Shown here: one piece after another, positions 46,110 through 56,800 of the stretch | Layout of the letters: every line of letters starts with the position of its first letter | Position numbering within the stretch: the first letter of the stretch is position 1 | NCBI GenBank assembly: GCA_965112735.1 | Contig: OZ218957.1 | Location: 3,410,001-3,474,000, forward strand | Origin: Phaeosaccion multiseriatum | Lineage: Eukaryota > Ochrophyta, other classes | Reading direction: 5' to 3' | DNA length: 64,000 nucleotides | Notes under the pieces: generated by a model | Databases searched by the model: none | The model's input: only the letters and a program-made list of their open reading frames with translations | Told to the model about the DNA's origin: nothing | Translations under genes and position numbers: made by a program

Positions 46110-49100
46110 ATGCATAACTCAATGGCGCCCCTTTGCAATGTGGACCGGGAGACTCTCTCTGGCGCCATATTTATTTACTGTGACATTGTCATCGCCTTCA
46201 GCTACTACGTCATCCCTCTCATCCTGGGTGAGGGACTAGTGCCGTCATGGCAGATGCTTCCACGCGTCCATAATGCGATGTTCTGATCATTCATGCCGAA
46301 CCCCCCCCCCCCACTCCTCCCTCCTGCGATGGGCTCTAAGACTTGCCTCACCCCCTCCGATTCCTAAGGACTGTGCATCGTCTCGCCTCGTCCCCACTGT
46401 CCGCAGCTCTACTGGTCAGGTTTAGCGAGGTGGATTTGAGCCTGCTCACGTCCACGTCCTCCTCTGTGGACGGCACAAACAGGATGCTTGTGCGCATCTA
46501 CGTGCTCGTGGTGCTCATTCTCCTCTTCATCGGTGAGTCTCACTCACTTTCCCTCCCTCCCTCCCTCCCTTCCTCACCCCATCAATCTATCGGACCAGCC
46601 GAATGTACATCCCTCCCCCGCTCACTCTCTCTCCCTCCCTCCCTCCCTCCCTCCCTCCTCCCTCCCTCCCTCCCTCCCTCCCTCCCTCCCTCCTCCCCCC
46701 TCCCTCCCTCCCTCCCTCCCTCCCTCCCTCCCTCCCTCCCTCCCTCCCTCCCTCCCTCCCTCCCTCCCTCCCTCCCTCCCTCCCTCCCTCCCTCCCTCCC
46801 TCCCTCCCTCCCTCCCTCCCTCCCTCCCTCCCTCCCTCCCTCCCTCCCTCCCTCCCTCCCTCCCTCCCTCCCTCCCTCCCTCCCTCCCTCCCTCCCCTCT
46901 GTATATGATAAGGCATGTGTGGCACTACCCACCTCTGTCACGGGCTGGCTGGCTACGCGAACGTGTCTGTGGGCCTTATGATCTTCATGGAGGTGTGCAC
47001 CGCTCTGGTCAGCCTCACCACCGCCGTCTACCTGGCTTGGTTCTTCCCTCAGATTCTGCCTTTCATCCGCTCCAAACAGCTGGGCAAGCTTCTGCAGTGG
47101 CAAGATGACCTTTACAAAGGAAGCATTCATCTCATCAGCACGCACAGCTTCGACGCCGATGCTCCGGTCTTCCTCACCGTCAATCCTTGCGCACCCAAGT
47201 TCGGTTTCTCCGAGAAAAAGCGTCTAATGGTACGTGAATTGGTGATACGGTACGTGTACTACTTGCCTTGGCATGGGCAGGTAAAGACACATGTGGGCAC
47301 TGATAGCAGTGACTTCAGCAGCAGCAGCAATGCTCCTGACACGGCACTGGCGAAAGAGCTTCTCACTACGCTTGGCAATGGATGGACCACCAGCGGCCCC
47401 TGTCACCTCTACCCGCCCCCCCCCCTAACCTCACCTCACACACACATACGTAAGTCTTAGGTTGATTCCTGTACGTCCCAAACCCCCTACCCTCCTCTAT
47501 CAACACCTGTATCACCAACAGGGCGAGAGCTTTTTGGACTTTGTCCATCCCGAAGATGTGAGGCTGGTACACTCGGAGCTAAAAAGAATCAAAGCCAGCT
47601 CGATAGGTAAGGTTCTAGCACAGTGCTTAAGGTTAAGTAAGGGTGTAAGGAGAAGGGAAGCACCACTTGTCTATTCTTCTCACTCTCGAGCACACACACA
47701 CACACTCGCCCCCCCGCAGCTCAATCCCGCGACAGCCGAGCGAGTCGTTTGAAGGGACAGAAACCTCTAAAGGTGCAAGACATTGACACGCTGAACCCCG
47801 ACCAGCACTCGGTGGAGAGCATCGAGTTCCGATTGCAGCCCCAACCGACGTGTACTGTTCCAGTGGAGAGCATTATAAGCTGCAGGGAAGAGATGGACTC
47901 GAGCTGGACTTTCCTCATCATCACACGCGACATCTCGCTAAGGAAGGCCAAGTGCGTAAGGCTCTGTGTACGGCCTTGGGGTGCTGGGGGTCGTTGCTCT
48001 TCTGAGTGCTTGCGGCAGGGATTGATGATGGCATTTAACGGTGTCGACTTGCTTTGCTCCTCACAATCGTACACGTAAAATGTAAAATGGTATTGTGCCA
48101 ACTGCTCAGGGAGACCCTGGAGGAGGAGCGGCGAGAGAGCGACATGCGCACGCGCCTCAAATACATCTCCTCCATCGCTCACGACCTCAAGACGGTGAGG
48201 CCCACAAGCTTGCTTATCTTACGTAATGCCCGTATTTACTTACGTAAGCCTTGGCCTTGGGCCGAGCCGGAGGGTGGGTGAAGCTGCTATACACGTGCCC
48301 CATCCATGTAATCACAGCTGGCATATTCTTCTGACCCTTCCCTTTACATGCCTTGCTCTGTGCAGCCCTTGGCAGTGTTCCAAATGAGCCTGGAGCTCGT
48401 CAGCAAGAAGAACAGCACCGACTCTGAGGACTTCAGCATCCTTAGGGATGCACAGGTCAGAGGGCAGAGCCACTGGAGGGAGGGAGGGATGGAGGGAGGG
48501 TGTATTTTATTTACGTAATATGGAGGGAAGGAGGGAGGGACGGGACGGGGAGAAATTGTATTGTACACGCCCGTCAGAGAGAGAGATTGTGTATGTGTAT
48601 TTTTGTGTGTGTGTGTTTTTGTGCATGTGTGAGTATGTGTCCTTCTTATGTGTATGTGAGTGCCTGTGTGTGTGCATGTATGTGTATAGTCACGTCCTCT
48701 CCTCCATATTCCCTCTTCCTCAAACTCCCCCCACCGCCCCCTACCCGTGTTGATTGTCTGTGATCGTCGCCAACCAATCCAAGCTCTCCCTGGAGCTGAT
48801 GAAGGTCACTGTCCATCAGGCAGTGGACATCGGCCGCTCCACCTCTCAGGGCATCGTCATCAAGCCCCAGGTCCTGACACCCACCCTCTGTCCTGACACC
48901 CATCCACCCTCTGTCCTGACACCCACCCACTGTCCTGACATCCACCCTCTGTCCTGACACCCACTCTCTGTCCTGACACCCAACCATCCCCCCCTGTCCT
49001 GATACCCCCCAGTACGATTCCGTGTCCGTTTCAAGTACCCTCCTAAAGTGCCAGCATGTCATCAGGGGATACAGCAAATCCGTTCCCGTCAGGTACGCTG

Positions 49101-50415
49101 CGTAGTGAAGGAAGCAACGGGCCCAAGCTCGGCTTCTCACACCCACCCACTCGGAACTTTTCTCTCTTCTCTCCCTCTTAGTCTAGTCTCTCTCTTTTCT
49201 CACTCACTCTCTTTACTTCTTTCTCTCTCTCTCTCTCTCTCTCCCTCTCATCCTTCTCCCTCTCTTCCAGCGCGGGGCCTGATAGCCACCACAATGGGAA
49301 TCCCCTCCACTCCGCCACGCCCTATTCACTTCACTCGCTGTCTGGAAGTGACTTCCCTGACTCACCCCATCCACTGCCATCCCATCCCACCACACCCCTC
49401 CTCCTCCTCCTCCCCTCCTCTCACAGATTCGTGCTCCAAAAGGGCCTGGCCGGCTGCCGGCTCATCACAGATGGCGAGTGGCTGTGGCAGATGATGATTA
49501 ACTTGTGCACCAACGCCTGCAAGTACACCTCCAAAGGGTACATCTCCCTCGAAATGGCCATGGTCGAGAAGGTCGGCAAGGATGATGGCAGTCAGACGAG
49601 CCACGGCGGCGGCAGCGGCGACAGGGGGGCCGGGGACAGGGACAGGGACAGGGGGGCAAGAGGCGATGGGAGAGGCGATGGGAGAGGCGATGGGGGGAGG
49701 GGCAAGGCGGAGAAGCACTTGATGGTGCTCGTAGCGGACACAGGGATCGGAGTGCCGGAGGGGCAAAGACACAAGCTATTCAGGCCCTTCTCACAGTTGC
49801 AGGAGTATCAGAACCAGGGCACGGGGCTGGGGCTTTATGGCATCAAGGAGAAGGTGTCCGTGCTTGGGGGTCAGTGCGGAGTGGAACCCAATTGGCCCAG
49901 GGTAAGGTCAAATCAATTTAGTTGGCGGGAAAAAGCTTTCATATGCGATGTGCTATGCGCGTTGCTCTGTCGACCGCCTCAAACTCTCCTCCCCCTTCCT
50001 CCTCCCTCCCTCCCTCCGTTCCTCCCTCCTTCCCTCCCTCCCTCCCTCCCTCCCTCCCTCCCTCCCTCCCTCCCTCCCTCCCTCCCTCCCTCCCTCCCTC
50101 CCTCCCTCCCTCCCTCCCTCCCTCCCTCCCTCCCTCCCTCCCTCCCTCCCTCCCTCCCTCCCTCCCTCCCTCCCTCCCTCCCTCCCTCCCTCCCTCCCTC
50201 CCTCCCTCCCTCCCTCCCTCCCTCCCTCCCTCCCTCCCTCCCTCCCCAGGGCTCAATCTTCTTCTTTACACTGCCCTATGTGGGGGACAATACAGGCATG
50301 TCAGAGGCGGTAGATGTGCAGGAGCCCTCGCCGTCTGCGGTGGAGGAGCTTCCCCTCCAGGACCTCCATTTGTCAAGGCTGCTGGACTTGCAGAGCGAAC
50401 GTTGCGCGAGAAATC

Positions 50416-50480
<65 letters not shown>

Positions 50481-50697
50481 CGAGCAGAGGAGGCAGCAGC
50501 CGAGGCAGTAGGGGACAACAGCAGGTCAAGGAGAACGAGCACCGGCGGGAGGGACAGCGCTGGAGACATTTCAAGCCATCGCACTGCCATTGCCAAGAAG
50601 GGGAGGGACAGCGCTGGAGACATTGCAAGCCATCGCACTGCCATTGCCGGGCTCGTCAGCGGCACTCCTCCGTTGGCAGACCATCAGGAAGGGGACG

Positions 50698-50739
<42 letters not shown>

Positions 50740-53219
50740 AGAAGGGCCGAGGCGGGGGGGCGGGCAGGGTCCGCACCGCTAGTGTAGGGTGCCGGCGGGC
50801 GGTGGAGGGCCACAACATTGACTCGTCGGGTAGCTCCACCGCGGCCTCAATCGCTAAGAGCTTGGGAGATGTGGGGCCGACGTTTCGAGCGCGTGCTGCG
50901 TCCACCTTTCGAAGGAACAGAGCTTCCGTGGTACCGGTCCCCACGGAAGAGTCGCCACTGCGGACTACCGCTACAGCAACTCCTGCTACCACTGCTGCTT
51001 CTGGGACTGCACACAACAACAGCATCAACAAGAACAGCAAGAACAACAACAGCAACAACCACAACAACAACAAGAAGAACACCAGTGTGGACTACAGCGG
51101 CGAGTGCTGCGACACGTTCATCTCCTTTGCCGCTACTTCCCTCCCAAGTGGGGCTGCGTGTGCCACCTCCACCCGCACTCTCATTCCCATGCCGCCGTCG
51201 GGGAGTATCGACCCAGACATAGTCGAGGCGGGACTGGCGACGGACCCTCCTCCTGTATCACCACCACGCAAGGGAAGCGTTCTCATCATTGATGACACCA
51301 TGTGCGTTCGTGTGTATTTATTTTGTGTTTGTGTGTACTCAAGCTCAGCGAAAGGTCACCCCCTTACATGACCCTCCTCTCTGCACCCACCCATTGACAT
51401 ACTACACCCCCCGCCTGTAACGTGCCTGCGTGGTGTCAGGACTGTGCGAACCCTTTTCAGTCGAGCGGCGATGAAGGAAGAGTACGAGGTCTGCAGTGCA
51501 AACAACGGTGAGTGTGTGCGTGCGTGTGTGAGTGAGTGAGTGAGTGAGTGAGTGAGTGATTGAATGTGCGTGCATACGTGCGTGCGTGCGTGAGTGAGTG
51601 AGTGCGTGAGTGAGTGAGTGAGTGAGTGATTGAATGTGCGTGCATACGTGCGTGCGTGCGGTGATGTTGCGAGTACACGTCCAATCGTGACTCGGCCACC
51701 CCTGTGTATGTCCTGACACCCCCCACCCCCGCGTATGTCCTGACACCCCCCACCCTCCTGTATGTCCTGACACCCCCCACCCGCCTGTGTGTCCTGACCC
51801 CGCCCACCCCTGATCACTCACTACAGGCGACGAGGGCTTGCAGCTGATGAAGGAGCGCGTGTTCTCTTTGGTCATGTGCGACCTCCAAATGCCCATCATG
51901 GACGGGGCCGAGTGCACATCCCGCCTCAGAGACTTCGAGAGGACGAGCGGGAGGAAGGAGAGGCAGATCATTCTCTCCATGTCCACCTCTTGCGATACCA
52001 TGGCTATGAATGCTTGTGTACGCTGCGGAAGTGAGTGAGCTGGTGCACTAGAGATTGGAGCTTGCGTGTTTGTTCCATCAGCCGAGCTGCTTCTCTTCTT
52101 GCTTGATTGCTTTGTTGCTTGGTTGCTTGGTTGCTTGGTTGCTTGCATGTGCTCACCCTCTCCCTCACTTGTCCCTTTTTGTGCCCCTTCCGTGCTTGTC
52201 CTCTTTTGCTTCTTTCGCTCGTCCTTACGGCAGTGGACGGCTTTGCGCCTAAACCACTCAAGTTTCAAGTTTTCGCGAAGGTGAGGCAGGCGAGGACCAC
52301 AACTGAAACTGGTAACGGCCCTCAGGTCGTGCTTACCCATGTGACTATCACCGTATGTTTAACCGTGTGCCTAACCGTATGTTTAACCGTGTGCCTAACC
52401 GTGTGTTTAACCGTGTGCCTAACCGTGTGCCTACAACCATGTGCAACGTGTATTCAAGCGTGTGCCTAACCGTGTGCCTAACCGTGTACTACCTGGCCGT
52501 GTGTCTAACCGTGTTTTTAATCGTATGCCTAACCGTGTGTTTAACCGTGTGCCTAACCGTGTGTTTAATCGTGTGCCTAACCGTACGTTCAATCGTGTGC
52601 CTAACCGTGTGTTTAACCGTGTGCTTAACCGTGTGTTTAACCGTGTGCTTAACCGTGTGTTTAACCGTGTGCCTAGCCGTGTGTTTAACCATGTGCCTAA
52701 CCGTGTGCTTAACCGTGTGTTTAACCGTGTGCTTAACCGTGTGTTTAAACGTGTGCCTAACCGTTTGTTTAACCATGTGCCTAACCGTGTGCTTATCCGT
52801 GTGTTTCTCCTTCTGGGTGCTGTGTCGTTTCATCTCCTCATCTCTCTCCGTAGCTGCTGGATGCGTACTCACAACGCGCGGAGGACGACGCCATTTGCAA
52901 CCACTCAGTTTCAGAGGCAAAAGAAAGTAGCCCTCAGCAGCAGTTGGTGATACAGCAGCACCAGCAGCAGTTGGTGATACAGCAGCAGCAGCAGCAGCAG
53001 GAGAAGGAGGAGACAGGGGCTGCGGCTGCTCCCTCTCCGCGCTCCGTCCGCTGGGTCGAAGTCAACACAATGAGCATGCAGCACGATGAAAGCAACGGTG
53101 AGGCGGCCGCACTGCAGGCAGAGGGGGAGCAGGCTGGGGATCATTGGCACCATCTTAGGTTCGGAGAGGTGAATGCGCGGGCACTGGCGGACGGGAGCAC
53201 TTTTGTCGTATGGAAGTGA
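46110..53219 (+). CDS. Ethylene-receptor-type hybrid histidine kinase
   Basis: 1143 aa. Exons are 46110-46227, 46407-46532, 46913-47229, 47522-47606, 47720-47951, 48110-48194, 48366-48455, 48784-48870, 49013-49092, 49427-49901, 50250-51301, 51440-51507, 51827-52030, 52234-52280 and 52854-53219; phase is kept at all junctions. Three membrane helices match the plant ethylene-binding domain: D25, Y32, I35 and P36 in CDIVIAFSYYVIP, and Cu-ligand-type C84 and H88 in MCGTTHL. A PAS-like region (ESFLDFVHPEDVRLVHSEL) replaces the plant GAF domain. The H box is SSIAHDLKTPL (H317). ATPase boxes are MINLCTNACKYT, DTGIGVPEGQ and GTGLGL. After a Q/N/A-rich linker comes a receiver with IIDD, D957 in MCDLQMPIMDG and K1013 in FAPKPLK. 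The last exon contains poly-Q with QQLVIQQ. It probably senses ethylene or another small ligand at the ER or plasma membrane; that is inference. Confidence 0.85.
46631..46895. repeat. (CCTC)n tract, 265 bp
   Basis: CCTC tetranucleotide tract filling intron 2 of the receptor gene, ending 17 bp before the acceptor. Confidence 0.95.
48869..49012. repeat. Intronic minisatellite, CTGACACCCACC-type
   Basis: About seven imperfect units of roughly 17-22 bp built on TGTCCTGACACCCA, filling the intron between exons 8 and 9. Confidence 0.8.
50003..50247. repeat. (CCTC)n tract abutting a 3' splice site
   Basis: 245-bp CCTC tract that runs into the acceptor CCCCAG of receptor exon 11. Confidence 0.95.
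51528..51660. repeat. (GTGA)n / GTGCGT tract in a receptor intron
   Basis: It begins near the donor GTGAGT at 51508 and includes two copies of a unit of about 85 bp (GAGTGATTGAATGTGCGTGC). Confidence 0.8.
51700..51805. repeat. Intronic minisatellite, TGTCCTGACACCCC-type
   Basis: Four units of about 29 bp, related in sequence to the 48869-49012 array of the same gene. Confidence 0.8.
52351..52805. repeat. 24-bp minisatellite, AACCGTGTGCCT/AACCGTGTGTTT
   Basis: About 19 units alternate two 12-mers (AACCGTGTGCCT and AACCGTGTGTTT) with point variants, filling the last intron of the receptor gene. Both strands are fortuitously open, so long VCLTVCL or NRVFNRV frames across it are not genes. Confidence 0.92.
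52943..52980 (+). repeat. Two copies of the dispersed motif TTGGTGATAC in coding sequence
   Basis: (CAG)n-TTGGTGATAC-AGCAG occurs twice in tandem in the last exon of the receptor and encodes QQQLVIQQ. A further copy lies downstream at 53440. Confidence 0.85.
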
Positions 53220-53804
53220 TGGAGGAGGGGAGACTTCATTGACTTAGTTGTTTTGTTTTGACTTGGTTAGAAAGGGAGTCAACCGAAGATCACTTATGTG
53301 GTGAGGAAAGGGAGGGGATAGAGGAGGGGGGTGATGGGGACGAGACTCTATAGGAGAGTCTAGATAAACTAAAGACTAGAGCCTTCGAGGGAATAGGAGA
53401 GGAAAGGAGGCCTCAAGAGCAAGTCAGCAGCAGCAGCAGTTGGTGATACGGCAGCAAAGCCGATACAGGAGCCTCAGCAGCAGTTGGTGATGCAGCAGGA
53501 GATGACACTTCCATCTCTTCCCCGCCGGACAGACACGAGACTAGACAAACAATATAGAGTTGTGTGCAGCGCTGTGTAGAGTGTGTTTATATGTGGAGAG
53601 GATGCCCAACAATGCCCAAGAGCAACACTCCAGCACACACACACACACACACACACACATGGGCACACAGGAGGTACAACTTCTTTTTGTTTTTCTTCAA
53701 CATATCATTGTAGTGTATTGTTAATTACCAAATGGAAGAACAACAAGCAGTCAATCGATCCAATCAATCAACCACCCACCCACCCACCCAAAGGCTTCCC
53801 TCAA
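53220..53804. other. Convergent intergenic region
   Basis: It contains a third TTGGTGATAC copy at 53440, a near copy at 53480, and a (CA)n run at 53634-53660. No gene is seen. Confidence 0.5.
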
Positions 53805-56800
53805 TTAGAAGCCAATGGACAAGATGGGCGAGTTACGAGTCCGCTTCTCGAGCTTCATATTCTTCCTCTCCAGGAAGGTATCTTGCAGGCGCTGCAGTCC
53901 CGCTGCCACTTCATGCCCCAGCGCCACTCCGGGCCTTCGCTCTGCGCATTGCTTCAGCGTGTGAGTGATGTGCACTCCTTGTCGCAGCAGCCTTGGAGGG
54001 GGGGGAAGGGGAGGGGAGGGGAGGGGAAGGGGTTCATAGAGGTTGATGGGGATGAGGGAATGAGGGGGTCAGGGGTTAAAGGAGGGAACAGAAATTGACG
54101 CTTGTATCTAGTTTGTACTAGCGGGAGGGAGGGAGGGACGGAGAGTGACAGGGAGGGAATGACAATGACAATGACAATGACAGGAAGTAATGAAGTAATG
54201 ATGCCGTGCCATGTAACGCTCGTTCTCTTTGCAGGCTAACCCTAACCCGTATACCTGTATGCCTGTATACCTGTAACTGTACCTGTATGCGGCGAGCACT
54301 GCAACGCTGCTGCTGCGTCCATCATCGCACTGAATCAGCACCTTGTGGCCCTTACGCATGGCAGGATGCAAAACCTGTTGGTGATACAGGGAGGGGGGAG
54401 GGAGGGAGGGAGGGAGTGGGTGAGTGAGGGAGAGTTAAGTAGGTGAGCGAATGAGAGAGAGTGGGTGGGTGGGTGAGTGAGTGAGTGAGTGAGGAAGGTG
54501 GTTTGAAGAATCGATCGAAGAATGGAGACGAAGACGAAGACGAAGACGAATGCAGAGGAGGTGAAGTGAACGCATGCGTGCGTGCGTGCGTGCGTGCGTG
54601 CATGATATGTCCTCCCTCTCCTTACGTACGTCCATGATCGCCCTGAGATGCTCCGAGATGACATCCCAGGCATCTCTCTTGAGCTTAGCGGCGGCTCTCT
54701 GCTCGGCAAGGGCCTTCTTCTGCGCCCGGCGGCGGCTGCCAGCACCGACAGTCGCATTCGGACTTGCGCTGGGGGATGGCACTGGATGGGACTCTGCTTG
54801 GGCAGCAGCAGAGGGAATCACTACGTCTGAGGAGGAGGAGGAGGAGGAGGAGGAGGAGGAGGAGGACGAGGAGGACGAGGAGGAGGACGAGGAGGAGAAG
54901 GGTTAGAGATGGGGACGGAGGCATAGAAGAAGGAGGGCCAAGGGGGGGGGGGGGGGGAGGGAGACGGCGCTCAGGTCCATGAGAAGGAGGGAAGCGTACC
55001 CCTGCTTGTGCTCCTCCTTGTACAAAGAACACAGCAAAGCTCGTGAAGAGCCAAGAGAGATAGAGAGAGGGAGCACAATAGCGGAAGGAGGGCAGATGGG
55101 CAGATGGGGGGGGGCACAGAGAGAGAGCGCAGAGCGAGAGAGGAGAGAGAGAAAGAGGGGGAGGCAAAGGGAGGGGAGAGAGGAGGAGAGAGGAGAGAGA
55201 GGAAGAGGGGGAGGCAGAGGGAGGGGAGAGAGGAGGAGAGAGGAGAGAGAGGAAGAGGGGGAGGCAGAGGGAGGGGAGAGAGAAGGAGAGGAGAGAAAGA
55301 GCGGAGACGGAGACGGAGAGGTAGAGAGAGAGAATAGAGAGAGCCGAGAGGAGCGAGAGAGAGTAGAGAGAGAGCAGAGAGAGGAGCTAGAGAGGAGCGA
55401 GAGCCGAGAGGAGCGAGCGATGCCGTCCGATAGACAGGGAGACACAGAGACAGCGACGCCTCTCCTGCTCTCCGCTCCCCTCCCCTCATTCACGCACCTT
55501 CTACTCTATAGTGCTTCACGTCTTCATCATCCAGCAGCCAACTGAGACTCCGGGGCATGGGCCCTTCCTCCAGCTTGAGAGTAATGACGGTGTCGAATGC
55601 CTGGGCTGTGGCCCACTGGGGGAAGCCGGCCTGCGCACAGAGCATCGATAAAGCATCGACAGTGTATCGACAATGCAAAGGACAGTAACCGAAGCAAGCG
55701 AGTAGGAGGGAGGCAGGGCAGGGGCAGAAACCAAGTGGGTGAGGTGCTGCATACACCTGACGGGCGGCAGCAAAAGGTAGGCAGGCAGGCCCTCTCCACA
55801 CAGCCGCAGCCCACAGAGCCTACACCAACTGAAACTGGCCAACTGACCTTGAGATTGCCGATCCAAACCTCCTCAAGCACGTTGCTTCTCGCGTCCTCAC
55901 CGAAAGCAAAATCCATACCAAAGCCCCTCCTCCCTCCTCCTCCGGCGAGTGGAGCTCTCCCCCCCCCCTTCTCCTCCACCTCCTCCTCTTCCTTCAGCTC
56001 GAAGATGACTCTGTGTGCGGGCTCCTCGAGAAGCTTTTCCTCGAGCAGCTCAACACAGCCCACGTGACGGCAGGCACGGGCCACGTCCAAAGGTGTTTGA
56101 CCCGTATGGCTGAGAGGGAGGAGAGGGGACAAGAGGGGAGGGGGGCGAGAGAGAGAGAGAGAAAGGGAGAAAGAGAGAGAGAGAGACAGAGAGAGACAGA
56201 GAGAGAGGAGATAGAGAGAAACGGATAGAGAGAGAGGAGAGAGAGAGAATGAGAGAGAGACGGATACAGAGAGAGAGAAACGGATAGAGAGAGAGGAGAG
56301 AGAGAGAAAGGAAGGAAGGGGCAGAGAGCAGGCACCCTTGAGCGGTGAGGGGTGAGGGGTGTGCACCTTCTCCCCCTCTCCCTGTCTCCCTCCCTCTGTC
56401 GTCCCCCTCCCTCCGTCCCATCTCTCACCTAAGGCTGTACAGCGAAGCCCCTTTGTCCAAGAGCACCTTGGCAACATCTCTGAGTCCTGCGTGAGTGGCG
56501 CAGTGTAGCGCCGTCCAGCCCCACTGCTGCTCCTCACCACGGAGGTTGGGGCTGTAGAGCAGTAGCAGGGAGCACATGTCCACCTGGCGCACCACACACA
56601 CACACACACATACACACATATACACATACACACGCACACACACACGCACACACACACGCACACACACACACGCACACGCACGCACGCACGCACGCACGCA
56701 CATGCACACACACACGCACACAAGCGTGCAGGAGAGCAGCGAGAGTCAAATGTGCTTGAGTATGGTGTAAGGTGTCAGGTATGGCGTGTAAGGGGTGTCA

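Noticed and set aside
52355-52950. VCLTVCL and NRVFNRV-type proteins of 140-190 residues
   Set aside because: They are translations of a 24-bp minisatellite inside an intron.
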